From positions 529,501 through 593,500 of the forward strand of contig JAKZZE010000030.1 in assembly GCA_024220505.1 (NCBI GenBank): 64,000 nt of DNA, in the 5' to 3' direction. Source of the DNA: Rhizopus arrhizus. Lineage: Eukaryota > Mucoromycota > Mucoromycetes > Mucorales > Rhizopodaceae. This document shows positions 35,664 through 46,324 of this stretch, piece after piece. Numbering within the stretch: position 1 is the stretch's first letter; every line of letters begins with the position of its first letter. A program made the translations under genes and the position numbers. The notes below the pieces were generated by a model. That model did no database searches, was not told the origin of the DNA, and was given only the letters and a program-made list of their open reading frames with translations.

Positions 35664-37046
35664 ATGGAAAGCCCTAAACAAGAAGATCGACCCATGGAGC
35701 ATGATCCATCCGATATGGAGATCGAACAAGCAAGTCAAGACCCCTCTCTTACTGAAGATGGCTCTGAAGTAACCCCAAAAATAAATGCCAATGCGCATGA
35801 AATTACCTCTGATCATGATGACATTGATGCTGAAGTTTCAAAACTCATAAGGTATAAAAAGGAAGAATCTGCTCGGTTATATCAAAAACATATAATGGCT
35901 GGTGAAGAAGAACAAGCAGACTTGGCGTTTAAAAAAATGAGAAAATATGGTGCACAGTTGCTTGCTCTCTCTGGTAAGCTTGTTTCTCCTGTAATTACTC
36001 CTGTCAAGAAGGAAATTGGTTTGCGTTTAACCCAAAATGACATACCCAAGTTTCAACTCTCCTCTTGGCCCGATGTCCCATTTCCTGGTGAGAAATGTTA
36101 TGAATCTGTCGAACACTTTTTGCGGTCCTTTGAAAAGGTAATATATTCTGCTGCTTTGGACATTCAAGAGGTTTGGCGCCGGTATCTCCCTGTTTCTTTG
36201 GCCTTCGACCATGATGATTGGATCGAGAAAGAGCTCAAAAGATGTGATACATGGAATACAGCTAGAATTGTCTTTACGAACAAATTCCTGACTGATAATG
36301 CTAGAACAGATGCTATGCATCGTCTATTCACAATGACAATGAATAAAAATGAATCTGTCTCCTCGTATATGACCCGATTTTTAAGCACTTGTATTGAGGC
36401 TGGGGCAAATAAAAATGATCCAATGGTGGCTGCTAGATTTAAAGCATCATTCTCTGAACCTGTTCTTGAGAAGTGTAAGACAGCTTTTGTTTTAAAAGAA
36501 AATAAGAACATACCATGGACTGTAGAGAGAGCTGCTGAAATAGCAAGAAATTTGCTAGGAGATGATCCAAGGACATACGCAAGCTCATCCTATGCCAATG
36601 TTGCCAGTGGTAATAAAAGAATTCACACAAATGCTGGTCCTTTTGGTATTCAAAAAAGAAACAAAGGTCATGGTTCGTCTGGTGCTTTCTTTTGTTCAAG
36701 ACATGGTGGTGCTAATGCAAATCACAATGAAGATGATTGCTATAGTAAATCAAACAAGAAAAATGATGCTGCGTCGACCATAAACAACAAGTATTATGGC
36801 AACAAAAATTTTCCTCAAAAAGCAAGCACAAGTAAACCCTGTCGCTATTGTGGTAGAAGTTGGTCCCATGGCCATCATTGTCAAGAATATGCAGACTATA
36901 AAAGAAAACTTCATGTCGATCCAAGAAATCCAAAAGATTCGGACAAGTCAATTTATGCCATTGTTCGTAATGCAAATGAAGAAAATGATAATGATCATGA
37001 TATGACAGAAGCTGAAAACCACTCATATGACTGTAAGGCATTATGA
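35664..37046 (+). CDS. gypsy-2 Gag (460 aa)
   Basis: Capsid/nucleocapsid protein of the retrotransposon. An acidic N-terminus (residues about 1-60) leads into a capsid-like domain (FPGEKCYESVEHFLRSFEK ... SVSSYMTRFLSTCIEAG). The C-terminal part is basic, with a Cys/His motif CRYCGRSWSHGHHC, the usual W-containing knuckle of such Gags. It ends with TGA at 37044-37046, after which the same frame stays open into pol. Start ATG 35664 is the first after the LTR and fits the family length. Confidence 0.9.
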   Translation: MESPKQEDRPMEHDPSDMEIEQASQDPSLTEDGSEVTPKINANAHEITSDHDDIDAEVSKLIRYKKEESARLYQKHIMAGEEEQADLAFKKMRKYGAQLLALSGKLVSPVITPVKKEIGLRLTQNDIPKFQLSSWPDVPFPGEKCYESVEHFLRSFEKVIYSAALDIQEVWRRYLPVSLAFDHDDWIEKELKRCDTWNTARIVFTNKFLTDNARTDAMHRLFTMTMNKNESVSSYMTRFLSTCIEAGANKNDPMVAARFKASFSEPVLEKCKTAFVLKENKNIPWTVERAAEIARNLLGDDPRTYASSSYANVASGNKRIHTNAGPFGIQKRNKGHGSSGAFFCSRHGGANANHNEDDCYSKSNKKNDAASTINNKYYGNKNFPQKASTSKPCRYCGRSWSHGHHCQEYADYKRKLHVDPRNPKDSDKSIYAIVRNANEENDNDHDMTEAENHSYDCKAL

Positions 37047-40000
37047 AATAAAAAAACTGAAGATGAAGATACTAATCCATTTAAACTTTTGACTCCTATA
37101 TTAATAGAGGGCAAGAAATTAATTGGAAAGATTGACACTGGCAGTGATATCACTTGTATATCAAAAATTTGTTTGAATAATAAATTGAATATTGACAAAG
37201 TGAATTCTGTAAATGGTTCTTTAAATTTTTTGTCTTCAGATAATAATTGTAAACGAATTGGACAAACTGATCCTCTCACTTTAACATATATGAATAACAT
37301 CTCTTTTAAACATTCCTTTGAAGTTGTAAATTTTAATGAGACAATGACACAAGAATTTGATGTCTTGCTTGGAACTGATGTTCTTGGAAAAATGAATATC
37401 GGTCTCACTGGAGTAGCATACAAGTACCCAGGTAATGAAGATGATTATTCAAATAGATTAAAAGAAGACGCACAATTCCTTAATATGAATTTTGACGCTA
37501 ACAATGAGATTGAACCTAACAACTCGCCTTATGGTACCGAAGATCAACAAAAGCAATTCATGGCTTATATCCAGAGTGCAATTGATGACAACCAAAATAT
37601 TCCTGCTGGATCTTTCTGCACAGTACCAGAATCTGTAGTAGAATTACCAATGGAAAAGGGAGCAAAGTCCTTTGAGAGACAATATCCAATTGCTCACCGA
37701 CAAATGCCTGAATTAGAAGAGCAAATAAATGAATGGTTAAAAGCAGGTATCATCAAAGAGAACCGCGCTAACACATCATTTAATAGTCCTTTATTAATGG
37801 TACCAAAGAAAGATGAGAACAATGAGATAACGAGCCACAGAGTATGTTTAGATGTTCGTGGTATTAACAAACTAATCCCTGATGTCGTATATCCTGTTCC
37901 AAAAATAAGAAGCATATTTGACAACTTAGCTGGTGGTGAAGTATTCACTAAGATTGACTTGAAGAATGCATACAATAGTTTCCTTGTAGCCCCTAAAGAT
38001 CAACACAAACTTTCCTTCCAATTTAAGAATCGAACATATACCTTCCAAGGATGTTTCGGTCTAAAAACAGTTACTGCAATATTCTGTAAAGTGATGAAAA
38101 TACTCTTTGCAGATATGGATTTCATTGAGACCTACGTTGATGACTGTGTAATTAAAGGAACAGCTGAAAATCATGCTTCGAATGTAAAAAAGGTGATTGA
38201 ACGATTAACTTCTGTCAACCTAAAAATCAATGTAAAGAAATGCAGTTGGTATCAACGATCAATCTATCTTTTAGGATTTGTAGTTGAGAGTGGTGGTATC
38301 ATCAAAGTAGATCCACGCCGCTTAACAAACATCGATAGTTGGCCTATACCACGCAATAAAAAAGAAGTAATGCGATTAATGGGCATTGTATCATATATGA
38401 GAGACTTTATACCTTTAATCTCTCGTGTAGCTGCACCTATCGACAGACTTCGTAATGATCCTGATGTAGAGAACAACTGGACACAAGAACATACTGATGC
38501 ATTCATTGCTTTGAAAGAGATTCTAAAATCAAAGACACTGTTGCACACTCCAGACTTATCTAAAAAATTCTATGTGGCTACTGATGCTTCACAATATGGT
38601 GTTGGTGCAGTATTGACCCAAAGAGATGAGCTGAATAGAACTTTACATATTGCATTTGCATCTAAATCTTTGTCACCCTCTCAACGTAAGTGGAATACAA
38701 CTAAACGTGAACTGTACGCGGTAGTGTTTGCACTAGAAAAATATCGTGAGTTTTTATGGGGAAATAAATTTGAATTACGTACTGACCACAAGGCTTTAAT
38801 GTATTTACATACCCAAGAACAAGCAAACCCTATGATGATAGGCTGGTTAGAAACTTTATTAGATTTCAACTTTGATGTGATTCACATACAAAGAATTCTC
38901 AATCAATTACCAGATTTACTTTCTAGACTTTATGAACCTTGCTTGAATAATGAGTTCATGCTGGGTGGGGGTGATGCTGCGCAAAAAGAAAATAAAAAAG
39001 AAAAAAAGGAAACTAAAAATAAAAATAAAAATAAAATAAAAGTTAAAAGACAGACAAACTCTACAGCAAAGAGACACAACTTGATCTATAGTCAGGACAA
39101 GAAACTAAATGTGCTAGCTGTGAAAATAAAAAATAAAAAGTTTGCTAATAATCCCACAACTGACTATATGACTCCTCCACCTGAGAAGAGAGCACGTCTA
39201 CTTGATGATGCTCATACCTTCGGACACTTCGGTAGTACGAGTATTGTGGAGCAGTTACATTCCCAAGGACTTCATTGGAATAATATTTATAAAGATGCTA
39301 CTGAGACAATCAAATCATGTATTGAATGCCAGAGACACAATGTAAGCAAGAAAGGTTATCATCCTTTAAAAAATATTCTTGCATATCTACCATTTGGCCA
39401 TATTGGAATTGATCTTTTAGGACCTTTACCTGTCACGGCAAATGAAAATGTCTATGTCCTTGTGATGATAGATGTATGTACCAGGTACATCATACTGCGT
39501 CCATTAAAAAATAAACAAAGTGACACTGTAGCAAAAGAATTAATAAAAATCTTTGGTGACTATGGCATACCTAAAATTATTCAAAGTGATAACGGCAGAG
39601 AGTTTAAAAATAGCCTCATGCACTCATTATCCAAGCACCTAGGAATAGATCGCAGATACAGTACAGCCTTTCACAGTCGAGGTAATGGCGTGAGCGAGAG
39701 CGCTGTAAAGACGACATTAAACACTATAAGAAAAATGGTTAATTCTAACAGCAATGATTGGGACGATGTATTGCCAATTGTCCAACTAGCGTCGAATTAT
39801 AAAATAAGACACCGTTCAAAGAGTGCTCCATTTTCCTTGATGTTTGCTCGAAGACTTAATAGCTTTGAGGATTACAGTGATCAGAGTATAGCTGATAAGA
39901 TTCCTAATAGACCTGTTACAGAACAAGAGCTAATTGAGAGAACTGATCGCATGTACCAGATAGTGTTTCCTGCCATTCGTGAAAGAACACAGAAGATCAT

Positions 40001-40595
40001 AGAGGAAGCAAACAAGAGGTTCAATGACAGAAATATGATCATAGATCTTCCGAAGGATACTGCAGTTATGGTTAGATTACCAGGACGGACTAGTAAGTTG
40101 TCACCTCTTTATGAAGGGCCTTACATTGTCGTTCGAAAAACTCAAGGTGGTTCCTATGTCTTAAAAGATGAGCAAAATGAACTGTTACATCGTGAATATG
40201 TCCCATCAGAACTCAAGGTAGTCTCTATTGACGAAACAGCTATAGAAGATGAATACTATGAAGTTGAGGATATTAGAGATCACAGAGGCGGTCCAGGACA
40301 AAGAGAGTACCTTGTAAAATGGGCTGGTTATGGTGAAAGAGAGAATACGTGGGAAAAAGCATCATCCTTCTCCAGCACAGTACCCATTGATAAATATTGG
40401 CTTAAGAGAAAAAAGTTGAAGGAATTAGAGCAAGCAAGAAAGCAAAAGATGATAGCTAACGAAATAGACTACACTAAAAAGACTTCTGCTAGACCTAATG
40501 TGACTGAAGAAAACAAGAACTATAAAAGAAAGGACATGGTACAAAATAGCACAGTTCTTAGAAAAAGTAAAAGAATAAGAAACAATAGAAACTAA
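37047..40595 (+). CDS. gypsy-2 Pol: PR-RT-RNase H-IN-chromodomain
   Basis: Polyprotein that would copy and integrate the element. In order: aspartic protease (KLIGKIDTGSDITCIS, near 37120), reverse transcriptase with YVDD (near 38135), RNase H (YVATDASQYGVGAVL, near 38570), integrase zinc finger (HTFGHFGSTS...CIECQRH, near 39215-39330), integrase core (GIDLLGPL; QSDNGREF; a Glu in GVSESAVKTT), and a C-terminal chromodomain (EVEDIRDHRGG...EYLVKWAGYGERENTWE, near 40260-40370). No ATG starts it. It follows Gag in frame after one TGA, so expression would need read-through. No other break is seen. Confidence 0.92.
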   Translation, partial: NKKTEDEDTNPFKLLTPILIEGKKLIGKIDTGSDITCISKICLNNKLNIDKVNSVNGSLNFLSSDNNCKRIGQTDPLTLTYMNNISFKHSFEVVNFNETMTQEFDVLLGTDVLGKMNIGLTGVAYKYPGNEDDYSNRLKEDAQFLNMNFDANNEIEPNNSPYGTEDQQKQFMAYIQSAIDDNQNIPAGSFCTVPESVVELPMEKGAKSFERQYPIAHRQMPELEEQINEWLKAGIIKENRANTSFNSPLLMVPKKDENNEITSHRVCLDVRGINKLIPDVVYPVPKIRSIFDNLAGGEVFTKIDLKNAYNSFLVAPKDQHKLSFQFKNRTYTFQGCFGLKTVTAIFCKVMKILFADMDFIETYVDDCVIKGTAENHASNVKKVIERLTSVNLKINVKKCSWYQRSIYLLGFVVESGGIIKVDPRRLTNIDSWPIPRNKKEVMRLMGIVSYMRDFIPLISRVAAPIDRLRNDPDVENNWTQEHTDAFIALKEILKSKTLLHTPDLSKKFYVATDASQYGVGAVLTQRDELNRTLHIAFASKSLSPSQRKWNTTKRELYAVVFALEKYREFLWGNKFELRTDHKALMYLHTQEQANPMMIGWLETLLDFNFDVIHIQRILNQLPDLLSRLYEPCLNNEFMLGGGDAAQKENKKEKKETKNKNKNKIKVKRQTNSTAKRHNLIYSQDKKLNVLAVKIKNKKFANNPTTDYMTPPPEKRARLLDDAHTFGHFGSTSIVEQLHSQGLHWNNIYKDATETIKSCIECQRHNVSKKGYHPLKNILAYLPFGHIGIDLLGPLPVTANENVYVLVMIDVCTRYIILRPLKNKQSDTVAKELIKIFGDYGIPKIIQSDNGREFKNSLMHSLSKHLGIDRRYSTAFHSRGNGVSESAVKTTLNTIRKMVNSNSNDWDDVLPIVQLASNYKIRHRSKSAPFSLMFARRLNSFEDYSDQSIADKIPNRPVTEQELIERTDRMYQIVFPAIRERTQKIIEEANKRFNDRNMIIDLPKDTAVMVRLPGRTSKLSPLYEGPYIVVRKTQGGSYVLKDEQNELLHREYVPSELKVVSIDETAIEDEYYEVEDIRDHRGGPGQREYLVKWAGYGERENTWEKASSFSSTVPIDKYWLKRKKLKELEQARKQKMIANEIDYTKKTSARPNVTEENKNYKRKDMVQNSTVLRKSKRIRNNRN

Positions 40596-40664
40596 AAAAA
40601 AAAAAAAGTTCATGTAGCAGAGCGGCCGCTGACTTCATAAACTTGCTGAGCATCAAGATACATA

Positions 40665-42334
40665 CAGTGGCCAGCAAAACCGTTCGCACAAAACGCATTT
40701 TTTTCTTTCTGCGCCTTTTACGACATATTGCTCTTACTAAATGCTACCTATAATACATATTGCCTAAAAGTACAAACTCTTGGCGTTCTGATGACGTATG
40801 ATATGTCGCCCTACGCGCACCCTAACCAGTACTACGGACAATTAAAACTCAAAGGTACATTCGAACGGTTTTGCGGCCGTATGTTTCGAAATCAAAATGT
40901 GTTAAAATAAGTTTATTTAATATCCAATATAAAGCCCATCAGCCTCAATAACTGCACGGCATCGCTCTGGCATACTTTTAATAAACGTTTGGCATTCTTC
41001 AGCTGTGATTTGGTACCAAGTGTGTCCTATACGGTCCCATAGCTCATGTATACCACATGGAGGACAGTCATAGTTTCTAAACAACCGTCTTTTAAGTAAT
41101 TGCCACATGTTTTCGATTGGGTTTAAGTCCGGTGATTGTGGTGGCCATTCCATTACATGAAACTCTTGCTCATTTAGCCATTTCGATACGACTTTTGCTG
41201 TATGTTTGGGGTCGTTGTCCTGCATAAAGATGAATTGGTTGGTAGATTTTCCACTTTCTTCCATATACCAAGCCAAAGACTTCATCAAGTCATCTTGTAA
41301 AACCTCCAAATAGACGTCCTTTGTCATGCACTTGCCCACATCCACAATATAGCCTGGGCCATACCAGCTAATACAGCTCCATACCATTATACAACCTCCT
41401 CCATGCTTCACTGTCTCACGAACCTGATGCTTTTTTAACGGTTTGCCTGGCACTTTCCATGCATAAGACTTTCCGTCGGATCCAAAACGGTTGACTTTGG
41501 TTTCGTCAGACCATATGACGTTCATCCAATCGTTTACTGTCCAGTCAATGTGCTGACGTGCCCATTGGAGCCTCCTCATTCTATTTCTTTCATTAATTAA
41601 AGGTTTCTTTGGCTTGACGAATGAGATCAAACCAGCATCTTTTAATGCCCTACGTACAGTATCTACAGAAACTGACTTTCCCAGGTTCTGCTCCAATGAC
41701 TGCTGTGCTTGTACAGCGTTTTCGAGTCCATCTGCTGTTATAGCGCGAACGAGATGCTGCTGTTCCCGCTTAGTGAGCGCTTTTGGTCTGCCACCCTTGT
41801 CATTTCTAGCAGGCAAACCTAATTCTAAGCGAACCTTATGAACAGTAGATGACGATACTTTGACTATCTTTGCAATTTTGTGATAAGAAAAGCCTTGACG
41901 AAGGTAAAGCTCAATTGTGTTCTTGCGATCTTCTGTCAATGGTTGCATGTTAAGTAATTACTTGGTAGATGTCGAGATGTCGAAATGAGAATGTATGAAT
42001 GACAAAAGAAAAAAAGTAGAAAAATAATGCGCAGTGATGAATTAGTAAGCAGCGAAAGTTCTGGAAGGATTGGAGAGCGCAGTGACTGCGTTTATCGCAA
42101 TCGACTAACTCCTAAAACGTGGCTGCAAAACCGTTCGAATGTACCTTTGAGTTTTAATTGTCCGTAGTACTGGTTAGGGTGCGCGTAGGGCGACATATCA
42201 TACGTCATCAGAACGCCAAGAGTTTGTACTTTTAGGCAATATGTATTATAGGTAGCATTTAGTAAGAGCAATATGTCGTAAAAGGCGCAGAAAGAAAAAA
42301 ATGCGTTTTGTGCGAACGGTTTTGCTGGCCACTG
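40665..42334 (-). mobile_element. T4: intact Tc1-like transposon (DD34E)
   Basis: 1670 bp, TA on both sides (40663-40664, 42335-42336). Ends CAGTGGCCAGCAAAACCGTT. The end regions (about 220 bp) are closed at the inner side by the inverted motif (CGAACGGTTTTGCGGCC near 40862-40878; GGCTGCAAAACCGTTCG near 42121-42137). It lies within the 3' untranslated part of gypsy-2. Confidence 0.94.
40917..41948 (-). CDS. T4 transposase, intact (343 aa)
   Basis: Tc1-like DDE transposase. It starts MQPLTEDRKNTIELYLRQGFSYHKIAKIV with paired helix-turn-helix parts; GRPKALTKREQ is the linker. Catalytic: WSDETKVNRF, FMQDNDPKH, SPDLNPIEN, with 34 residues between the last two as in classic Tc1. It ends EADGLYIGY. 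It is unbroken and probably functional. Confidence 0.93.
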   Translation of the reverse strand: MQPLTEDRKNTIELYLRQGFSYHKIAKIVKVSSSTVHKVRLELGLPARNDKGGRPKALTKREQQHLVRAITADGLENAVQAQQSLEQNLGKSVSVDTVRRALKDAGLISFVKPKKPLINERNRMRRLQWARQHIDWTVNDWMNVIWSDETKVNRFGSDGKSYAWKVPGKPLKKHQVRETVKHGGGCIMVWSCISWYGPGYIVDVGKCMTKDVYLEVLQDDLMKSLAWYMEESGKSTNQFIFMQDNDPKHTAKVVSKWLNEQEFHVMEWPPQSPDLNPIENMWQLLKRRLFRNYDCPPCGIHELWDRIGHTWYQITAEECQTFIKSMPERCRAVIEADGLYIGY

Positions 42335-42399
42335 TAAATTAACCAGTAAGAAAATAAAATTTAGTATCTGCATGAATGCCGACCTGACTATTGTCAAGT

Positions 42400-42413
42400 C
42401 TGGGGGAGGATAA
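42400..42413 (+). promoter_or_regulatory. gypsy-2 polypurine tract
   Basis: The purine run GGGGGAGGATAA sits directly before the 3' LTR start at 42414 and would prime plus-strand DNA synthesis. Confidence 0.7.
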
Positions 42414-42874
42414 TGTTGTAAACATAGTTATTTTCTATATGATATCAGTTGTACTAAAATAAATAACGATACACAAAAAGATTAAACTATGATTGAACAA
42501 TTCCACACTTTTCCAAATTTAGAACAATAAGATCAATATCTGTCATCCTAGAGAGTCTAATCAATTGTCAACCCCAAAAGTAATTAGATCAAAGTTAATT
42601 GACTGGTTATTATTTCTATTGTTCAATTTCAGATGCATATATTAGAACATCGACAAGCTTTAGCTTAATCATTGCTTCTTCAGCACGACATCGTGACCGA
42701 GTCTATATCTTTTATATCTACGCTCACAAAGAATATAAATAGATGCCAACTTTTTATCCATAAAGCGAGGCCTTTTCGCAATATAAAGAAATCTGCAATA
42801 ATGAAGGATTTTAATTTTATATTGCTGCTATTGTTTTTTTGTTTAATTTTTTATTTAATCTTGCGATTAAAACA
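42414..42874 (+). repeat. gypsy-2 3' LTR
   Basis: 461 bp, TG...CA, a few differences from the 5' LTR. The right flank (42875 on) is the end of a Tc1-like element, not the LINE found at the left flank. Confidence 0.93.
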
Positions 42875-43081
42875 AAGCTGGTCGGAAGTCAAATTTTTAA
42901 AATTCGCATTCTCATTTCTCTCTCAATTTCCAGTATTGCTACATGAGACCTTTACTGTTTCAAGACACATGACCCCTAAAATACACCATAGGAGTCTCAA
43001 GCCGGTAGTTGGCATGCACCTTTTGATATAGCGAAAAAAGTCGATTTTGCCAAAAGGTTGCTCGTATTTTTTCACCTACTG
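42875..43081 (+). mobile_element. T6a: end fragment of a Tc1-like element
   Basis: It matches, inverted, the left end of T6b (44594-44798) over about 205 bp and finishes ...TTTCACCTACTG at TA (43082-43083). The rest of the element is replaced by gypsy-2. It had inserted in the T5 transposase gene. Confidence 0.85.
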
Positions 43082-44343
43082 TAGCTTCAGGTGATGCCAA
43101 ATGTGTTCAATCGGGTTTAGGTCAGGACTCTGAGCAGGCCAACTGTAAATGGACTTGCTGTCGAAGTTGTTTTCTTCAAACCAAGCTTTTGCGACCTTCG
43201 ACGTATGTTTCGGATCGTTATCCTGCTGGAAGTAGATGCGTTTAGGGTCATAATTGTAGTAATTTAGGGTGTCCATTAGCGTTGTGTCCAATATATGTAC
43301 ATAATCCTCTTTCTTCATTGTTCCATCATAGATACGACAAGCATACCCAGGACCATCGTATGTAATACAGTCCCACATCATAACGCTGCCTCCACCTCCT
43401 TTTACTGTTAAGTCAAGATGGTGGAATCGAAGCTTATCACCTACTCTCTTCCAGTAGTACTTTACACCGTCTGATCCCCAAATGTTTACCTTAGTCTTGT
43501 CAGAGAATACCATACGACGCCAATCATCGTTTGTCCAATCCTTGTGAGCGTTAGCCCATGCAAGTCGCTTTTTCATATGAATAGCCTTTAAAAACGGCTT
43601 GTGCTTCATAATACGGGCCTGGAATCCCATCGATTTTAAAAGTTTTAAGCAAGCAGAGTAGCCAATTGCGCATCCAACGTCACATAATTATCGTTGTACA
43701 CCCTTCCCCGTCTTTAATTTACCAGTTATGACTGACTGTCTGATGTAGGACTTGGTTGTAGCAGTAATGTCGGACTTGCGGCCTGATTTAAGGGGCCCCA
43801 TGTTAGGAAACCACCTTCGCTTATAGTCGCTGATGATGCTTTTCTTGACTCCAGGCACTCGTTTTATGATGGATGAGTAAGAATGACCAGATTTGAGTAA
43901 AGACTTGATGTTATCTTGCACATCCAAAGGCAAAAAGCGAACCATATTTGTATAAAACAGCAATAATAACGAAAGAAGAGGACGTGCTAAATCAACAAAA
44001 AAAGGTAGATATTTATAATTTTTTTTTGATTATTAATACGAATCTAATGTATTATTAATCATCTGAGACAAAAGTGACGGCTTCTGAGTTAGCAGCATTG
44101 AACAATTTGGGTAATTAAAATTCTATAGGGCACCCTGAAAAATGGTCCGGATGTTGCTGAAATATTTGATCATTTGTAGCTCCCTTTGAACTTTTGTGTG
44201 ACATATCAAATTTTTACTAAAAATAAAGTGATGTTTTCTCTTCAAAGTAATGTTTGTCTTGTTCAATTTGATTAAGATTTGGTAAAGCTATAGCGATATT
44301 TGTGAATAATATAAAAACATCCGGACCATTTTTCCACCTACTG
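43082..44343 (-). mobile_element. T5: partial Tc1-like element (DD37E)
   Basis: The right end at 44343 (followed by TA 44344-44345) begins, read inward, CAGTAGGTGGAAAAATGGTC. Its inner motif is inverted near 44136-44154. The left end is lost beyond T6a. Confidence 0.85.
43084..43945 (-). pseudogene. T5 transposase, truncated
   Basis: It starts MVRFLPLDVQDNIKSLLKSGHSY at 43945, with a helix-turn-helix and GRKSDITATTKSYIRQ. Two stops lie near 43685-43690. The rest reads to the catalytic core: FSDKTKVNI (SDET changed to SDKT), FQQDNDPKH and SPDLNPIEHIWHHLKL, spaced by 37. It is cut at KL by the T6a insertion. Dead and lacking its C-terminus. Confidence 0.87.
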
Positions 44344-46324
44344 TATAAAACACATCAGGAAGTCACACATGAAAACCCCACTGTGGTCACTGAAGTAGAT
44401 GAATCTGAGGATGATCCCAATGATCCGGATTATAGCGACGAGGACGGTGAACAGATGTCTGTCACATCCGATGTAACTAGCGAGGCGATTATCGACGCAG
44501 AAGAAGTTCGCCAACTGGAGCAAGACATACTTATACCTATTCAGCGTTTGAGGGGCAGAGAGAACAATAATAGATATAATGATGAGCAAGCTACAGTAGG
44601 TGAAGAAATACGAGCAACCTTTTGGCAAAATCGACTTTTTCGCTATATCAAAAGGTGCATGCCAACTACCGGCTTGGGGCTTCTATGGTATATTTTCGGG
44701 TTCATGTGTCTTGAAACAGTACAGGTCTCATGTAGCAATACTGGAAATTGAGAGAGGAATGAGAATCCGAATTTAAAAATTTGACTTCCGACCAGCTTAA
44801 ATTATGTACGGTAATCATACGTTTACATTTAAGTCAACAAAGAACATATCAGAAGACTATATAGCGTACTTGTATGGAACTGTGAGCGTTCCTCATTGTA
44901 TCCATATAAAAGCAAGTGCAACTTCAAGAGCCCTTGGTTTCTTTTTTTTTGCTCAATTTCTCTCACTACTTCTCATCATCATGCCTAAATCTATACCAAT
45001 GGAAAAGCAATCCAGAAATAAAAGTTATATCACTAAATAGTATGAAGCTAGAGGATATCTCAGATAAATATTACGTTCATTCTCGCACAGTTAAAAGGTA
45101 TACTAGGAAGCTTTTTCCATGAAATTCACATCTGTCGGCTGGAAGACATGCTATTGTCTATTATGCCATGAAGCACTATATCGAACTGTGTATTATTACT
45201 GGTCATCGAACAATAGCGAAAAAGCTATTCAGGGAGTTAGGTAAGTTTGGTTACTTGTTCATGTACCGTTCAGGAGTAAATGCGCTGAGACCCATAAAGT
45301 GCCACCGAGAGCTAAAAAAAAAGAAGGCATTTTTAAAAAAGGATCATTGAAAAAAGCAGATGGCCTGAGCAAAAAGGCATCGCAACTGGTCAAGTCAAGA
45401 GTGACGACCAGTAGCGTTCTCAGCTGCAGCAAAGATTAGCATCTAGTGATCAGATGGAGTAAAATACTATGGGGTAGTATCAAATGACATTTTGCTCCCT
45501 CATCACATCGACATTACAGTAAAGCACAGCAGCCGTAGGACCAACATATGCGGTCACATAGCTACTCCGGGACCAGCTTAGACATGTCAGCTTTATGGTG
45601 GTAACATAAACTCAACGGCTTGTCTGCATATACTTAGCATTATTTACATGAATACGTTAGAGTACTATAATTTGAAGACGTCTGATGTATACCTTCATAG
45701 TGATAGCGGCATAAAGTATAAATTAAAATTCATAACTCCATAGGTACGCGGTATCAGTGTAAGGTATATAAATTATTGGTATGCTCAAAGTCTGGATTTA
45801 AGTCATATAAAGCATGTTTAGCATCAGCTCAAACTTAATCTGACACCACATGAAGTCGGAGAAAGAGGTGTCAGAAAGCTTTAGCTATTTGTGGATGTAG
45901 AGCGAAACAAACTCAATGCAAATGCTTGCAAGGGGTACATCAATAGTATGCCAGCGAAAGTAGAAGTACTATTTAAAGCAAAGGGAAGATATAGAAAATA
46001 TTAAATAAACATCGCGAATATTGAAAAATCATCATTGGCTTTTTTATGGCTGTCTTTCCCTTTTTGAAAAGCTTGTATTTCAAGTACAGTCAATCTCTTT
46101 CGTGTATTATATGTATCTTTGTTGCCCTAATTAGTTTGTGTGATATCAAAGCTCTGGCAAATATACACACAAAAATAAAAAGATATGAAGACAAATCGAA
46201 CAGAGGTTGCTCATATTTTTTCACCTACTGTAGGTGTTTGGCTCTACTACGTTATTTGCAGCGTCTGGTTGTTGATTTTTTACCTAATATAAACATAATG
46301 ATTAATCAGATGAACGGTTTTGTA
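44344..46324 (+). pseudogene. Unrecognised acidic protein, split by T6b
   Basis: An open frame from the T5 border reads KTHQEVTHENPTVV...DESEDDPNDPDYSDEDGEQMSV...LEQDILIPIQRLRGRENNNRYNDEQA up to the TA at 44592-44593. If T6b is removed with one TA, the frame continues from 46233 (RCLALLRYLQRLVVDFLPNINIMINQMNGFV) to TAA at 46322-46324. No family is recognised. The N-terminus is cut off by T5. It could be a host gene or part of another element. Confidence 0.5.
44594..46230 (+). mobile_element. T6b: highly decayed Tc1-like element
   Basis: 1637 bp, TA on both sides (44592-44593, 46231-46232), ends CAGTAGGTGAAGAAATACGA and mirror. The transposase is only traceable in pieces from MPKSIPMEKQSR (44979) through about 45990, with many stops and no intact catalytic triad. 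Its end matches T6a. Confidence 0.85.

Larger units (their letters stand above)
35157..42874 (+). mobile_element. gypsy-2: chromodomain gypsy retrotransposon, near full-length
   Basis: Two LTRs of 460 and 461 bp that differ at only a few positions, gag and pol in one frame separated by a single TGA, and a C-terminal chromodomain place it among chromoviruses. It is the youngest-looking retroelement here. The flanks do not match (CTGGC / AAGCT), so it has no target duplication. Tc1 element T4 lies between pol and the 3' LTR. A standard TGG primer site is not seen right after the 5' LTR. Confidence 0.92.

Noticed and set aside
40616..40630. NotI-like site GCGGCCGC after gypsy-2 pol as a sign of cloning vector
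   Set aside because: Only the 8-bp site is present, with no vector sequence around it, so chance is the better explanation.
43082..44593. A second Tc1-mediated inversion between T6a and T6b
   Set aside because: The two T6 pieces are inverted, but the flanking frames are already continuous in the present order (acidic ORF across T6b), so no inversion is needed.
44338..44628. Minus-strand 96-residue ORF rich in Ile/Leu opposite the acidic ORF
   Set aside because: A hydrophobic translation of the antisense of an acidic Asp/Glu-rich frame; the plus-strand frame continues after T6b removal while this one gives no sensible extension.
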